Positions 56,295 through 64,000 of a DNA stretch of 64,000 nt are shown here, in pieces. The notes under the pieces were generated by a model, which saw nothing but the letters and a program-made list of their open reading frames with translations, was not told the origin of the DNA and did not search any database. The DNA is from Pseudomonas sp. URMO17WK12:I11 (GTDB taxonomy: Bacteria > Pseudomonadota > Gammaproteobacteria > Pseudomonadales > Pseudomonadaceae): assembly GCF_007677725.1 (NCBI RefSeq), contig NZ_VEDF01000005.1:62001-126000 (forward strand), read 5' to 3'. Made by a program: the position numbers and the translations under genes. The stretch's first letter is position 1, and each line of letters opens with the position of its first letter.

Positions 56295-56644
56295 TCCCCT
56301 CCAAGCAAGTTTCCTGCGGCCCTTGGTCGGCTCGCACGAAAGACGCGGCGCGGTCACGGCTCGCTACGTCGATAATCAGGTTTCGAATACGCAGGTGTCA
56401 GCCCAGATAGAGCTGCCGCCCTGCGTCGCCGCGGCAATAGTGTGGCGTGCGGGCAGCCTTCATAGGATTTCCCGCCGTGTCGGAAAGTTCCCACAAAGAT
56501 TGACTCAGCGCTCCCAGTGGCATGGAAATGGGCCACTGCAGGCTGCTATAAAGGCAGCCCGGCCAGCCTTCACGATAGTTTCACATTGCCATCTGCGCGT
56601 GACTATTGTGCCGTGCCCTTTCCAAAGATTACTAGTGTCCCGAC
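56295..56644. other. intergenic region between divergent algU and nadB
   Basis: 350 bases without a convincing gene. It includes a small hairpin GGCTGC-TATAAAG-GCAGCC near 56539-56557 and must contain the nadB promoter, which I could not place with confidence. No AlgU-type site directed at nadB was seen. Confidence 0.5.
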
Positions 56645-58246
56645 ATGAGCCAACAATTCCAACACGATGTCCTGGTGATCGGCAGCGGCGCAGCCGGTCT
56701 CAGCCTGGCACTGAACCTCCCCGGCCACCTGCGCATCGCCGTCCTGAGCAAAGGCGATCTGGCCAATGGCTCGACCTTCTGGGCCCAGGGCGGCGTCGCT
56801 GCCGTGCTGGACGATACCGACACGGTGCAGTCGCACGTCGAGGACACGCTCAATGCCGGCGGCGGCCTGTGCGACGAAGCGGCGGTGCGCTTCACCGTCG
56901 AACATAGCCGTGAAGCCATCGAATGGCTGATCGAGCAGGGCGTACCCTTCACTCGTGACGAACACCACGGCGTCGATGACGGCGGCTTCGAGTTTCACCT
57001 GACCCGCGAAGGCGGGCACAGCCACCGGCGCATCATTCACGCCGCCGACGCCACCGGCGCGGCGATTTTCACCACGTTGCTCGAACAAGCGCGCAAGCGG
57101 ACCAACATCGAGCTGCTGGAGCAGCGCGTGGCGGTCGACCTGATTACCGAGCGGCGCCTGGGCCTGTCCGGTGAGCGCTGCCTCGGCGCCTACGTCCTGG
57201 ACCGCAGCAGTGGCGAGGTCGATACCTTCGGCGCGCGCTTCACGGTGCTGGCCACCGGCGGCGCGGCCAAGGTCTATCTCTACACCAGCAACCCAGACGG
57301 CGCCTGTGGCGACGGCATCGCCATGGCCTGGCGCGCAGGCTGCCGGGTGGCCAACCTGGAGTTCAACCAGTTCCACCCAACCTGCCTGTATCATCCCCAG
57401 GCCAAGAGCTTCCTGATCACCGAGGCCTTGCGCGGCGAGGGCGCACTGCTGCGCCTGCCCAACGGCGAGCGCTTCATGCCGCGCTTCGATCCGCGCGAAG
57501 AACTGGCCCCACGGGATATCGTCGCCCGCGCCATCGACCATGAAATGAAGCGCCTGGGCGTGGACTGCGTCTATCTGGACATCACCCACAAGCCGGCTGA
57601 ATTCATCACCTCGCACTTCCCGACGGTCTATGAGCGCTGCCTGGCCTTCGGCATCGACATTACCCGCCAGCCCATCCCGGTGGTACCGGCCGCCCACTAC
57701 ACGTGCGGCGGGGTGATGGTCGATGACCGCGGTCACACCGACGTGCCGGGCCTGTACGCCATCGGCGAGACCAGCTTCACCGGTCTGCACGGGGCCAACC
57801 GCATGGCCAGCAATTCGCTGCTCGAGTGCTTCGTCTACGGCCGCTCCGCTGCAGCGGACATCCAGGCCCATCTGGCCCAGGTCGCGATGCCCCAAGCCCT
57901 GCCCTGCTGGGACGCAAGCCAGGTGACCGATTCGGACGAGGACGTGATCATCGCCCACAATTGGGACGAACTGCGGCGCTTCATGTGGGACTATGTGGGT
58001 ATCGTGCGCACCAGCAAGCGCCTGCAGCGGGCCGAGCATCGGGTGCGCCTGTTGCTCGACGAGATCGACGAGTTCTATAGCAACTACAAGGTAAGCCGCG
58101 ACCTGATCGAGTTACGCAACCTGGCCCAGGTCGCCGAATTGATGATCCGCTCGGCCATGCAGCGCAAGGAAAGTCGCGGGCTGCATTACACCTTGGACTA
58201 CCCGCAGTTGCTGCCCGAGGCCAAGGACACCATTCTCAGCCCGTAG
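56645..58246 (+). CDS. nadB: L-aspartate oxidase
   Basis: A 533-aa flavoenzyme oxidising L-aspartate to iminoaspartate, first step of de novo NAD synthesis. N-terminal FAD motif [13 protein letters not shown] near residues 11-23; [20 protein letters not shown] typical of NadB; active-site HPTCLYH near residue 244 and [21 protein letters not shown] later. Belongs to the SdhA/FrdA fold. It stands alone, divergent from algU as in other pseudomonads. Confidence 0.96.
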   Translation: MSQQFQHDVLVIGSGAAGLSLALNLPGHLRIAVLSKGDLANGSTFWAQGGVAAVLDDTDTVQSHVEDTLNAGGGLCDEAAVRFTVEHSREAIEWLIEQGVPFTRDEHHGVDDGGFEFHLTREGGHSHRRIIHAADATGAAIFTTLLEQARKRTNIELLEQRVAVDLITERRLGLSGERCLGAYVLDRSSGEVDTFGARFTVLATGGAAKVYLYTSNPDGACGDGIAMAWRAGCRVANLEFNQFHPTCLYHPQAKSFLITEALRGEGALLRLPNGERFMPRFDPREELAPRDIVARAIDHEMKRLGVDCVYLDITHKPAEFITSHFPTVYERCLAFGIDITRQPIPVVPAAHYTCGGVMVDDRGHTDVPGLYAIGETSFTGLHGANRMASNSLLECFVYGRSAAADIQAHLAQVAMPQALPCWDASQVTDSDEDVIIAHNWDELRRFMWDYVGIVRTSKRLQRAEHRVRLLLDEIDEFYSNYKVSRDLIELRNLAQVAELMIRSAMQRKESRGLHYTLDYPQLLPEAKDTILSP

Positions 58247-58261
58247 TGAATCCAAGCCGTT

Positions 58262-58726
58262 TCAGCCAGCTGCCGCCGGGGTGCTGGCAAAGCGGCGCCG
58301 ACCGAACCGCAGCCGCACCCGCAGGCGCCGGTGCTGCTCGATGTGCATGGCGTCTGCCGGTATGCACTGGCTTTCACTCAGCCAGCGCCCTGCCCTGACG
58401 AACCGCAGCACCACCAGCTGCGGCACCACCACGCTGTCGGTGCACAAGCGTACCGGCTGCCAGCCGTGGGCCTGACTGAACACGTGCCAGCCGCGTGCGT
58501 CGCGACGCAAGCCAGTCACCGCGCCAGGGTGAGTCAGCAGGATCCGTCGAGGAATGGCCCAGCAGGCGTGGACCACCAGCGCAGCAGCGATGCCGACGGC
58601 GAGCCAGGCGGGCAGCGCACTCAGCGCGAGGACCGGCAGGGCCAGTAGAAGGCCTGCCAGATAGGCCGCCAGCAACAGGCGCGAGCCTTGCCAGCGGCAC
58701 TGGAAGCATTCACTTGGGCTGGACAC
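58262..58726 (-). CDS. ygfX: YgfX-family membrane protein
   Basis: A 154-aa protein with two adjacent membrane helices (residues about 18-36 and 38-57: [38 protein letters not shown]) and a soluble C-terminal part, as in YgfX/CptA. It starts with GTG within the end of sdhE (17-base overlap), the same pairing as in E. coli sdhE-ygfX. Proposed roles (toxin of SdhE, cell-shape effects) are disputed. Confidence 0.85.
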   Translation of the reverse strand: MSSPSECFQCRWQGSRLLLAAYLAGLLLALPVLALSALPAWLAVGIAAALVVHACWAIPRRILLTHPGAVTGLRRDARGWHVFSQAHGWQPVRLCTDSVVVPQLVVLRFVRAGRWLSESQCIPADAMHIEQHRRLRVRLRFGRRRFASTPAAAG

Positions 58727-58964
58727 GGTCCAGGATGATGCGAACCATGCGCTGCAGCTCCGGGTCCTGCGACTCGGTGCGTTCCATGAACCAGCCGAAC
58801 ATGTCCTGATCCTCGCAGCTCAACAGGCGCACGTAGAGTTCGCGGTCGGCTTCGCTCAAGGTCGGGTAGACCTCCTGGGTGAATGGCACCAGCAGCACGT
58901 CCAGTTCCAGCATGCCGCGACGGCTGTGCCAGAACAGCCGGTTGAGTTCAGTTTGTTCGACCAT
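58710..58964 (-). CDS. sdhE: FAD assembly factor SdhE
   Basis: An 84-aa protein that promotes covalent flavin attachment to succinate dehydrogenase SdhA. The hallmark RRGMLELD at residues 15-22 contains the R-G-x-x-E motif needed for flavinylation; [14 protein letters not shown] follows. GAGGAGG about six bases before ATG 58964 decides the start over the longer frame at 59036. Co-transcribed with ygfX and divergent from ygfZ. Confidence 0.94.
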   Translation of the reverse strand: MVEQTELNRLFWHSRRGMLELDVLLVPFTQEVYPTLSEADRELYVRLLSCEDQDMFGWFMERTESQDPELQRMVRIILDRVQPK

Positions 58965-59097
58965 GGGGCCCTCCTCGAATGGTCGCGCAGTATACCGCGC
59001 GCTGAACGAAGCGGCACAGGGCGTTGGTCTAGTCACCTACCTATTTTGTTACTGGCGTTCTATGATGGCCGCCAGTCTTTAGCCACCGCGATGACCC

Positions 59098-60039
59098 ATG
59101 GCCGATTCCGCTTTCTTCAGCCCCCTGTCCCACGAGGGCGTCCTCGCCGTCCGCGGCTCCGATGCCGGCAAGTTCCTGCAGGGCCAGCTGACCTGCAATA
59201 TCAACTACCTGAGCCTCGAGCACGCAAGCCTAGGCGCCCGCTGCATGGTCAAGGGCCGCATGCAATCGAGCTTCCGTATCCTGCCCGAGGGCAACGGCTA
59301 CCTGCTGGCCATGGCCAGCGAGCTGCTCGAGGCGCAACTGGCCGACCTGAAAAAGTACGCCGTGTTCTCCAAGGCCACGCTCACCGACGAGAGCGCTGCC
59401 TGGGTCCGCTTCGGCTTGCACGACGGCGCCGCTGCGCTGCAGGCGCTGGGCCTGGTGCTGGCAGCGGAGGCTGGCAGCACCGCGCGCCACGATGGCTTGA
59501 TCGCGATTGCGGTCAGCGCGGGTCGCAGCGAACTCTGGGTGCCGGTGGACCGCGCCGAGAGCGTTCGCCAGGCACTGGCGAGCAAGCTGGCTGAAGGCAG
59601 CCTCGACGATTGGCTGCTGGGGCAGATTCGCGCCGGCATCGGCCAGGTCACCGGGCCGACGCGCGAGCTGTTCATTCCGCAGATGATCAACTTGCAGGCC
59701 GTCGATGGCGTGAGCTTCAAGAAAGGCTGCTACACCGGCCAGGAAATCGTCGCGCGCATGCAATACCTGGGCAAGCTCAAGCGTCGCCAGTATCGCCTGG
59801 CGCTCGACCAGCAAGCACCGCCCGCGCCAGGCACGGCGATCTTCTCGCCGACCCACGGGTCGTCGGTCGGCGAGGTGGTGATCGCCGCGCATGCCGAGCG
59901 CGGCTGTGAGCTGCTGGCGGTGCTCAGCGCCGAGGCGGTCGAGGATGACAACCTGCACCTGGCAAGCCTCGAAGGCCCTCGCCTGGCGCTGTTGAGCCTG
60001 CCCTACGAGCTGGACCGCGACCGCGAGATCCAGCGCTGA
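59098..60039 (+). CDS. ygfZ: folate-binding protein YgfZ
   Basis: A 313-aa tetrahydrofolate-binding protein of the GcvT-like fold that supports iron-sulfur cluster enzymes such as MiaB. The signature KGCYTGQE with the conserved cysteine is near residues 210-217, followed by RMQYLGKLKRRQY. Shine-Dalgarno is poor; MADSAFFSPL is the usual family start. It is next to sdhE and nadB, both flavoprotein functions, and precedes the HDOD gene by 31 bases. Confidence 0.93.
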   Translation: MADSAFFSPLSHEGVLAVRGSDAGKFLQGQLTCNINYLSLEHASLGARCMVKGRMQSSFRILPEGNGYLLAMASELLEAQLADLKKYAVFSKATLTDESAAWVRFGLHDGAAALQALGLVLAAEAGSTARHDGLIAIAVSAGRSELWVPVDRAESVRQALASKLAEGSLDDWLLGQIRAGIGQVTGPTRELFIPQMINLQAVDGVSFKKGCYTGQEIVARMQYLGKLKRRQYRLALDQQAPPAPGTAIFSPTHGSSVGEVVIAAHAERGCELLAVLSAEAVEDDNLHLASLEGPRLALLSLPYELDRDREIQR

Positions 60040-60070
60040 TCAGTGCACCACCCTTGCCGTAGAGACGTTC

Positions 60071-60877
60071 ATGAACAAGCTGGCCGAGATGGTTCAAGCG
60101 CAATTGCTCGCTGCCATCGAAAAGGATGACCTGGTCCTGCCCACCCTGCCGGAAGTGGCCCTCAGCATTCGCGAAGCGGCAGAGGACAGCGAGATCAGCG
60201 TGGCGGCCTTGAGCAAGGTGATCGGCCGCGATGCCGCGCTTTCGGCGCGGCTGATCAAGGTGGTCAATAGCCCGCTGCTGCGCGCTGCGGTTGAGGTCAC
60301 CGACCTGCACACGGCGATCACCCGTCTCGGCATCAACTACAGCTGCAACCTGGCCATCGGCCTGGTGATCGAACAGATCTTCCATGCCCGCTCGCCAGCG
60401 GTCGAACAGAAACTGCGCGATATCTGGTCCAACAGCCTGGAAGTTGCGGGCATCAGTTATGAGCTGTGTCGACGCTTCACGCCACTCAAGGCCGATCAGG
60501 CGACCTTGGGTGGGCTGGTCAATCAGATCGGCGCCTTGCCGGTGCTGATCTATGCCGAAGAACACAACGAGTTGCTCTCCGACCCCGTCTGCCTGCACTA
60601 CGTGATCGAACAGATTCAGCCTGTGCTGGGTGACAAGATTCTCTCGGCATGGGAGTTTCCCGAGCAACTGGTCAACCTGCCCAGCCAGGTTCAGGACCTG
60701 GACCGGCGTACCGACAAAGTCGACTACATCGACGTGGTGCAGATCGCCCGATGCCTGAGCCAGCGCGGGCGCAGCAGGCCTTTGGCAGCGCTGCCGGCCT
60801 ACCGTCACCTGGGCCTGCCCTACGGCACCGAACTGGATGTCGCCGAGCTGCTCGAAGCACGCAGCATGCTGCGCTGA
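60071..60877 (+). CDS. HDOD domain protein
   Basis: A 268-aa protein filled by one HDOD domain (residues about 20-215: LPTLPEVALSIREAAEDSEISVAALSKVIGRDAALSARLIKVVNSPLLR, then HTAITRLGINYSCNLAIGL). HDOD proteins resemble HD phosphodiesterases but usually lack the metal site and act in signalling or regulation. Probably co-transcribed with ygfZ. Function unknown. Confidence 0.9.
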   Translation: MNKLAEMVQAQLLAAIEKDDLVLPTLPEVALSIREAAEDSEISVAALSKVIGRDAALSARLIKVVNSPLLRAAVEVTDLHTAITRLGINYSCNLAIGLVIEQIFHARSPAVEQKLRDIWSNSLEVAGISYELCRRFTPLKADQATLGGLVNQIGALPVLIYAEEHNELLSDPVCLHYVIEQIQPVLGDKILSAWEFPEQLVNLPSQVQDLDRRTDKVDYIDVVQIARCLSQRGRSRPLAALPAYRHLGLPYGTELDVAELLEARSMLR

Positions 60878-60910
60878 TAGCGCTGTTGGCGCTGGGCGCC
60901 GGCAGCGGAT

Positions 60911-62296
60911 TCAGGCGCCATCTGCAATGAAACTCACGCGGACTTTCAGACCGCCTTTCGCGCCATCATGCAGGCTGATCTGCGCCAGGTGCGCGCGGCA
61001 GATTTCACCGACGATCGCCAAGCCCAGGCCGCTGCCCTGCACACTGCGCCGGTAGAAGCGTTCGAAGACTTTCTCGCGTTCCTCGAAGGGAATCCCCGGG
61101 CCGTCGTCTTCGACCTCCAGCACCGCCGGCGCCAGTACCCGCAAGATCACGTTGCCACCGGCCGGCGTATGCGCCAGTGCGTTGTCCACCAGGTTGCTCA
61201 GCAACTCGTTGAGCAAGGTCGGCTCGCCCTTGAGCCACACCGGTGCATCTGCCTCCAGGGCCAGGGCCACGCCTCGGTTGTGCGCCAGGGGCGCCATGGC
61301 CATGCCCAGCTCACGCGCCAGCTGGCTCAGGTCCAGACGCTGGGCGCCGCCTTCGGCGATGGCCCGAGCACCGTTCTCGACCCGTGCAAGCGACAGCAAC
61401 TGGTTGGCCAGGTGAGTCAGGCGATCGGTGCCTTGCACGGCCGATGCCAGGGTCTGGCGCCATTCTTCAGGTTGCGTCGAGCGCAGGCCCAGTTCGACCC
61501 GAGCCTTCAGGGCGGCCAGGGGTGTGCGCAGTTCGTGGGCAGCCTCGGCGATGAATTGCGCTTGGCGTTCGAACTGTGCGCGCAAGCGTTCGGTGAAGTG
61601 GTTGAGGGCATGCACCAGCGGGCGCAGCTCGCGTTGCACCTGCACCACCGGCAGCGGCCGCAGGTCGTCCGGCTGGCGCTCCTCCACCGCCGTGCGCAGG
61701 CGCTCCAGCGGGCGCAGCGCAGCACTGACGGCGAACCACACCATCACCAACGCGCCAAGCGCCAGCATGCCCAGACGCAACAGGGTATCGGCCATCAGCC
61801 CGCGCGCCATGCGCACGCGCGCCTCTTCGGTTTCGGCCACACGAATCTCGGCCATGCCGTTCATGTTCGGCTCGCTGACCGCTTTGAGCAGGCTGACCAC
61901 GCGCACGTCCTGGCCCAGGTAGGTGGCGTCGTAGAAGCGTGCGAGCGCCGGATAATCATCGGTGCGCGGCGTGCCTGGCGGTGGCGGCGGCAGCCGCTCG
62001 TAGCCGGAAATCAGCCGCTGCTCGATGTCCAGCACCTGGTAGTAGATGCGCCCGGCGCTGTCGTAGGCGAAGGTATCCAGGGCCACGTAAGGTACGTCGG
62101 CGCTGAGCGTACCGTCGCGCTGTGACAGGCCGGCGGCGATGGTTCGCGCCGAGGCCAGCAGGGTGCGGTCGTAGGCGGTATCGGCCGCCTCGCGGCCGTT
62201 CCAGTACGCGCTCAGGCCGCTGGCCAGCATCAGCACCACCAGCAACAGGGCCAGGTTGCCGACCAGCCGCGCGCGCAGGCTGCCGGTGTCACGCAT
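60911..62296 (-). CDS. tctE: sensor histidine kinase, TctE-like
   Basis: A 461-aa inner-membrane kinase. TM1 at residues about 11-30 (VGNLALLLVVLMLASGLSAYW), a periplasmic region with a proline stretch (LPPPPPGTPR), TM2 near 170-190, HisKA H-box FIAEAAHELRTPLAALKARVE, N box LLSNLVDNALAHT and G boxes DDGPGIP and GLGLAIV. GTG 62299 and ATG 62296 are adjacent; the ATG is taken. Overlaps the response regulator stop by about eight bases. Arrangement with a divergent OprD porin matches tctDE-opdH for tricarboxylate control. Confidence 0.9.
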   Translation of the reverse strand: MRDTGSLRARLVGNLALLLVVLMLASGLSAYWNGREAADTAYDRTLLASARTIAAGLSQRDGTLSADVPYVALDTFAYDSAGRIYYQVLDIEQRLISGYERLPPPPPGTPRTDDYPALARFYDATYLGQDVRVVSLLKAVSEPNMNGMAEIRVAETEEARVRMARGLMADTLLRLGMLALGALVMVWFAVSAALRPLERLRTAVEERQPDDLRPLPVVQVQRELRPLVHALNHFTERLRAQFERQAQFIAEAAHELRTPLAALKARVELGLRSTQPEEWRQTLASAVQGTDRLTHLANQLLSLARVENGARAIAEGGAQRLDLSQLARELGMAMAPLAHNRGVALALEADAPVWLKGEPTLLNELLSNLVDNALAHTPAGGNVILRVLAPAVLEVEDDGPGIPFEEREKVFERFYRRSVQGSGLGLAIVGEICRAHLAQISLHDGAKGGLKVRVSFIADGA

Positions 62297-62960
62297 CACG
62301 GTGCTCGAGCAGATACCCCAGGCCGCGGAAGGTCACGATGGCCACCGATTGGCCGTCGAGCTTCTTGCGCAGCCGATGAATATAGATCTCGATGGCATCG
62401 GCGCTGGCCTCCTCATCCAGGCCGAACACCTGGGCCGCCAGCTGCTCCTTGCTCATCACCCGGCCAGGCCGGGCGATCAGCGCTTCAAGTACGCTCTGTT
62501 CGCGCGAGGTCAGGGTCAGGGTGTCTTCCCCCAGATTGAAACGCCGGGTGTCCAGGTCGTAGACCAGCGGGCCGCAGCGCTGCTGCCGCTCGCCGCCGAG
62601 CACGCTGCGGCGCAGCAGGGCCTTGACCCGCGCCTCGAGCTCGGCCAGCTCGAAGGGCTTGGCCAGGTAGTCGTCGGCCCCCAGGTTGAGCCCATGGACG
62701 CGGTCCTTGACATCGCTGCGCGCGGTGAGCATCAGCACCGGCAAGGTCTTGCCACGACCGCGCAAGCGCGCCAGCACTTCGAAGCCGTCCATGCGCGGCA
62801 GGCCCACATCGAGCACGGCGACGGCATAGTCCTCGCTGGCCAGGGCCAAGTCGGCGGCCACGCCGTCATGCAGCACATCCACGTTCAGGCCATGGCTCTT
62901 GAGGGCCTGAGCCACGCTTTCAGCCAGTTGCAGATGGTCTTCCACCAGCAGCACACGCAT
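62289..62960 (-). CDS. tctD: OmpR-family response regulator, TctD-like
   Basis: A 223-aa regulator. Receiver domain at residues 1-118 with phospho-acceptor Asp in VAVLDVGLPRMDG (near residue 51) and Lys in DDYLAKPFE; winged-helix DNA-binding domain at 130-220 (LTSREQSVLEALIARPGRVMSKEQL, IEIYIHRLRKKL). GGGAG six bases before ATG 62960 rejects the longer frame from 63014. Divergent from the OprD-type porin gene, whose promoter region holds a strong inverted repeat. Confidence 0.93.
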   Translation of the reverse strand: MRVLLVEDHLQLAESVAQALKSHGLNVDVLHDGVAADLALASEDYAVAVLDVGLPRMDGFEVLARLRGRGKTLPVLMLTARSDVKDRVHGLNLGADDYLAKPFELAELEARVKALLRRSVLGGERQQRCGPLVYDLDTRRFNLGEDTLTLTSREQSVLEALIARPGRVMSKEQLAAQVFGLDEEASADAIEIYIHRLRKKLDGQSVAIVTFRGLGYLLEHRDA

Positions 62961-63036
62961 CGGATTCTCCCAGCTCGGAGGGGGCAGTGGCGCGGAGTGT
63001 ACCGCTGCCGTCAAGTCTGTGAAGCCCCTTGTAACA

Positions 63037-63068
63037 AACCTTTCACGCTGAAAGGTTAGCGAAAGGTT
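63037..63068. promoter_or_regulatory. repeat cluster in the tctD-porin intergenic region, candidate TctD site
   Basis: AACCTTTCA-CGC-TGAAAGGTT is a perfect 9-bp inverted repeat (63037-63057), and GAAAGGTT recurs at 63061-63068, 11 bases after its first copy. Direct repeats at about one helical turn are the usual target of OmpR-type regulators. Confidence 0.55.
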
Positions 63069-63159
63069 GGTTGCCTAGCATCGCACCACGGTCGCTCCAC
63101 GCGCCGCCATAAGCACCAACAAGGTGCAACGAATAAGAACAAGAAATGGAGTCATCCCG

Positions 63160-64000
63160 ATGCTGTCAGCGCAGCTTCAGGCGTTCGCGCCTCGTCCTTC
63201 CCCATTCGCACGTCCATCGGCCATCGCCTGCGCCCTCGCAGCCGCCGGCACCGCCCCGTTGAGCCAGGCTGCCTTCCTCGACGACAGCACGGCCACCTTC
63301 GAAACCCGCAACATGTATTTCAATCGCGACTTTCGCGACGGCACCAGCGCGCAGCAGTCCAAGCGCGACGAATGGGCCCAGGGCTTCATGCTCAACTTCG
63401 AGTCAGGCTACACCGACGGCACCGTGGGCTTCGGCCTCGATGCGCTGGGCATGCTCGGCATCAAGCTCGACTCCAGCCCCGACCGCACCGGCAGCGGCCT
63501 GCTGCCAACCCACGACGACGGCCGCGCCGCCGATGAATACTCGAAACTCGGCCTGACCGGCAAGGTCAAGGTGTCCAAGACCGAGCTGAAGATCGGCAGC
63601 CTCATCCCCGAACTGCCGACCTTGCAGCCCAACGACGGGCGCATCCTGCCGCAGACCTTCCAAGGCGGCTTGCTGACCTCCAAGGAGATCAAGGGCCTGA
63701 CCTTCACCGGCGGGCGCCTGGACAAAGCCAAGGACCGCAACGACACCAACTGGGAAGACCTGACGCTGAACAACAAGAACGGCCGCTTCGGTGGCACCTT
63801 CAGCGCCGATCACCTTGCCTTGGCAGGCCTCGACTACCAGTTCAGCGACCGTATCACCGGCAGCTATCACTTCGCCCAGCTCGACGATATCTACCGCCAG
63901 CACTTCATCGGCCTGCTCGCCACCCAGCCTTGGGGCCCAGGCGCCTTCGGCGCCGATGTGCGCCTGGCGGTTAGCGACGAGGCCGGCGCCGCCAAGGCCG
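63160..64000 (+). CDS. OprD-family outer-membrane porin, OpdH-like (3' end outside window)
   Basis: The frame from ATG 63160 is open to the window edge (280 codons). GGAG lies eight bases upstream. A signal region (...SAIACALAAAGTAPLSQA) precedes AFLDDSTATFETRNMYFNRDFRDG, a typical OprD start; WAQGFMLNFESGYTDGTVGFGLDALGMLGIKLDS and LIPELPTLQPNDGRILPQTF are OprD family segments. Neighbouring TctD/TctE suggests the tricarboxylate porin OpdH, with tctCBA expected beyond the window. The symbol is left empty because OprD members are hard to separate. Confidence 0.88.
   Translation, partial: MLSAQLQAFAPRPSPFARPSAIACALAAAGTAPLSQAAFLDDSTATFETRNMYFNRDFRDGTSAQQSKRDEWAQGFMLNFESGYTDGTVGFGLDALGMLGIKLDSSPDRTGSGLLPTHDDGRAADEYSKLGLTGKVKVSKTELKIGSLIPELPTLQPNDGRILPQTFQGGLLTSKEIKGLTFTGGRLDKAKDRNDTNWEDLTLNNKNGRFGGTFSADHLALAGLDYQFSDRITGSYHFAQLDDIYRQHFIGLLATQPWGPGAFGADVRLAVSDEAGAAKA

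Noticed and set aside
56281..56907. 208-codon plus-strand frame running into nadB
   Set aside because: Different frame from nadB and crosses its promoter and start; no known domain, R/P-rich out-of-frame composition.

Overview
The window looks like chromosome of a Pseudomonas putida-group bacterium. GC-rich codon use, the glpFKRD cluster, the acidic amino acid uptake system with its AauS/AauR pair, oprB-gcd (PQQ glucose dehydrogenase), the algU-mucA-mucB-mucD / lepA-lepB-rnc-era-recO-pdxJ block and one P. putida-type REP hairpin all point there. No rRNA, tRNA, IS element, prophage or CRISPR array was seen.

Layout. 1-3.5 kb: the start of a molybdopterin oxidoreductase (runs off the left edge), argF coupled to an orphan ABC ATPase, and a YbaK-type deacylase. 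3.7-8.7 kb: glycerol regulon glpF-glpK-glpR-glpD with palindromic GlpR-like sites before glpF and glpD. 8.7-12.9 kb: one very large leucine-rich-repeat protein ending in an IpaH/NEL-type E3 ubiquitin ligase domain with a visible CEDR catalytic motif. 12.9-19.7 kb: gltIJKL (aatJQMP) followed by aauS-aauR, with two exact TTCGG-N4-CCGAA boxes and a -24/-12 promoter upstream, which forms a complete sensing-uptake circuit for glutamate/aspartate. 19.8-30.6 kb: metR, a Nudix hydrolase, an Lhr-type helicase, a membrane-anchored FMN glutamate-synthase-like protein and a divergent GT51/transpeptidase protein. 30.6-35 kb: metal section, with a Fur box and a large palindrome before a YqjI-like PadR regulator and a YqjH-like siderophore reductase, then a Zur-type site before a histidine-rich ZnuD-type receptor. 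35-41.6 kb: oprB-gcd and a Lon protease.

41.7-44.3 kb holds a small I42 inhibitor lipoprotein and, on the minus strand, a two-gene unit that reads as an alpha-xenorhabdolysin (XaxAB/YaxAB-like) binary pore-forming toxin inserted between lon and cmoAB. 44.5-56.2 kb is conserved housekeeping: cmoA-cmoB, then on the minus strand algU-mucA-mucB, mucD, lepA-lepB-rnc-era-recO-pdxJ. The mucC gene is absent, and mucB and mucD are separated by a strong terminator and a new promoter. 56.6-64 kb: nadB, ygfX-sdhE, ygfZ, an HDOD protein, and a TctD/TctE two-component system divergent from an OprD-family porin (OpdH-like) that runs off the right edge.

Most of the window is ordinary core genome. The accessory parts are the NEL effector-like gene and the Xax-like toxin pair; together they suggest interaction with eukaryotic hosts or predators. 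Functions are assigned from sequence features and family knowledge; no database search was run.
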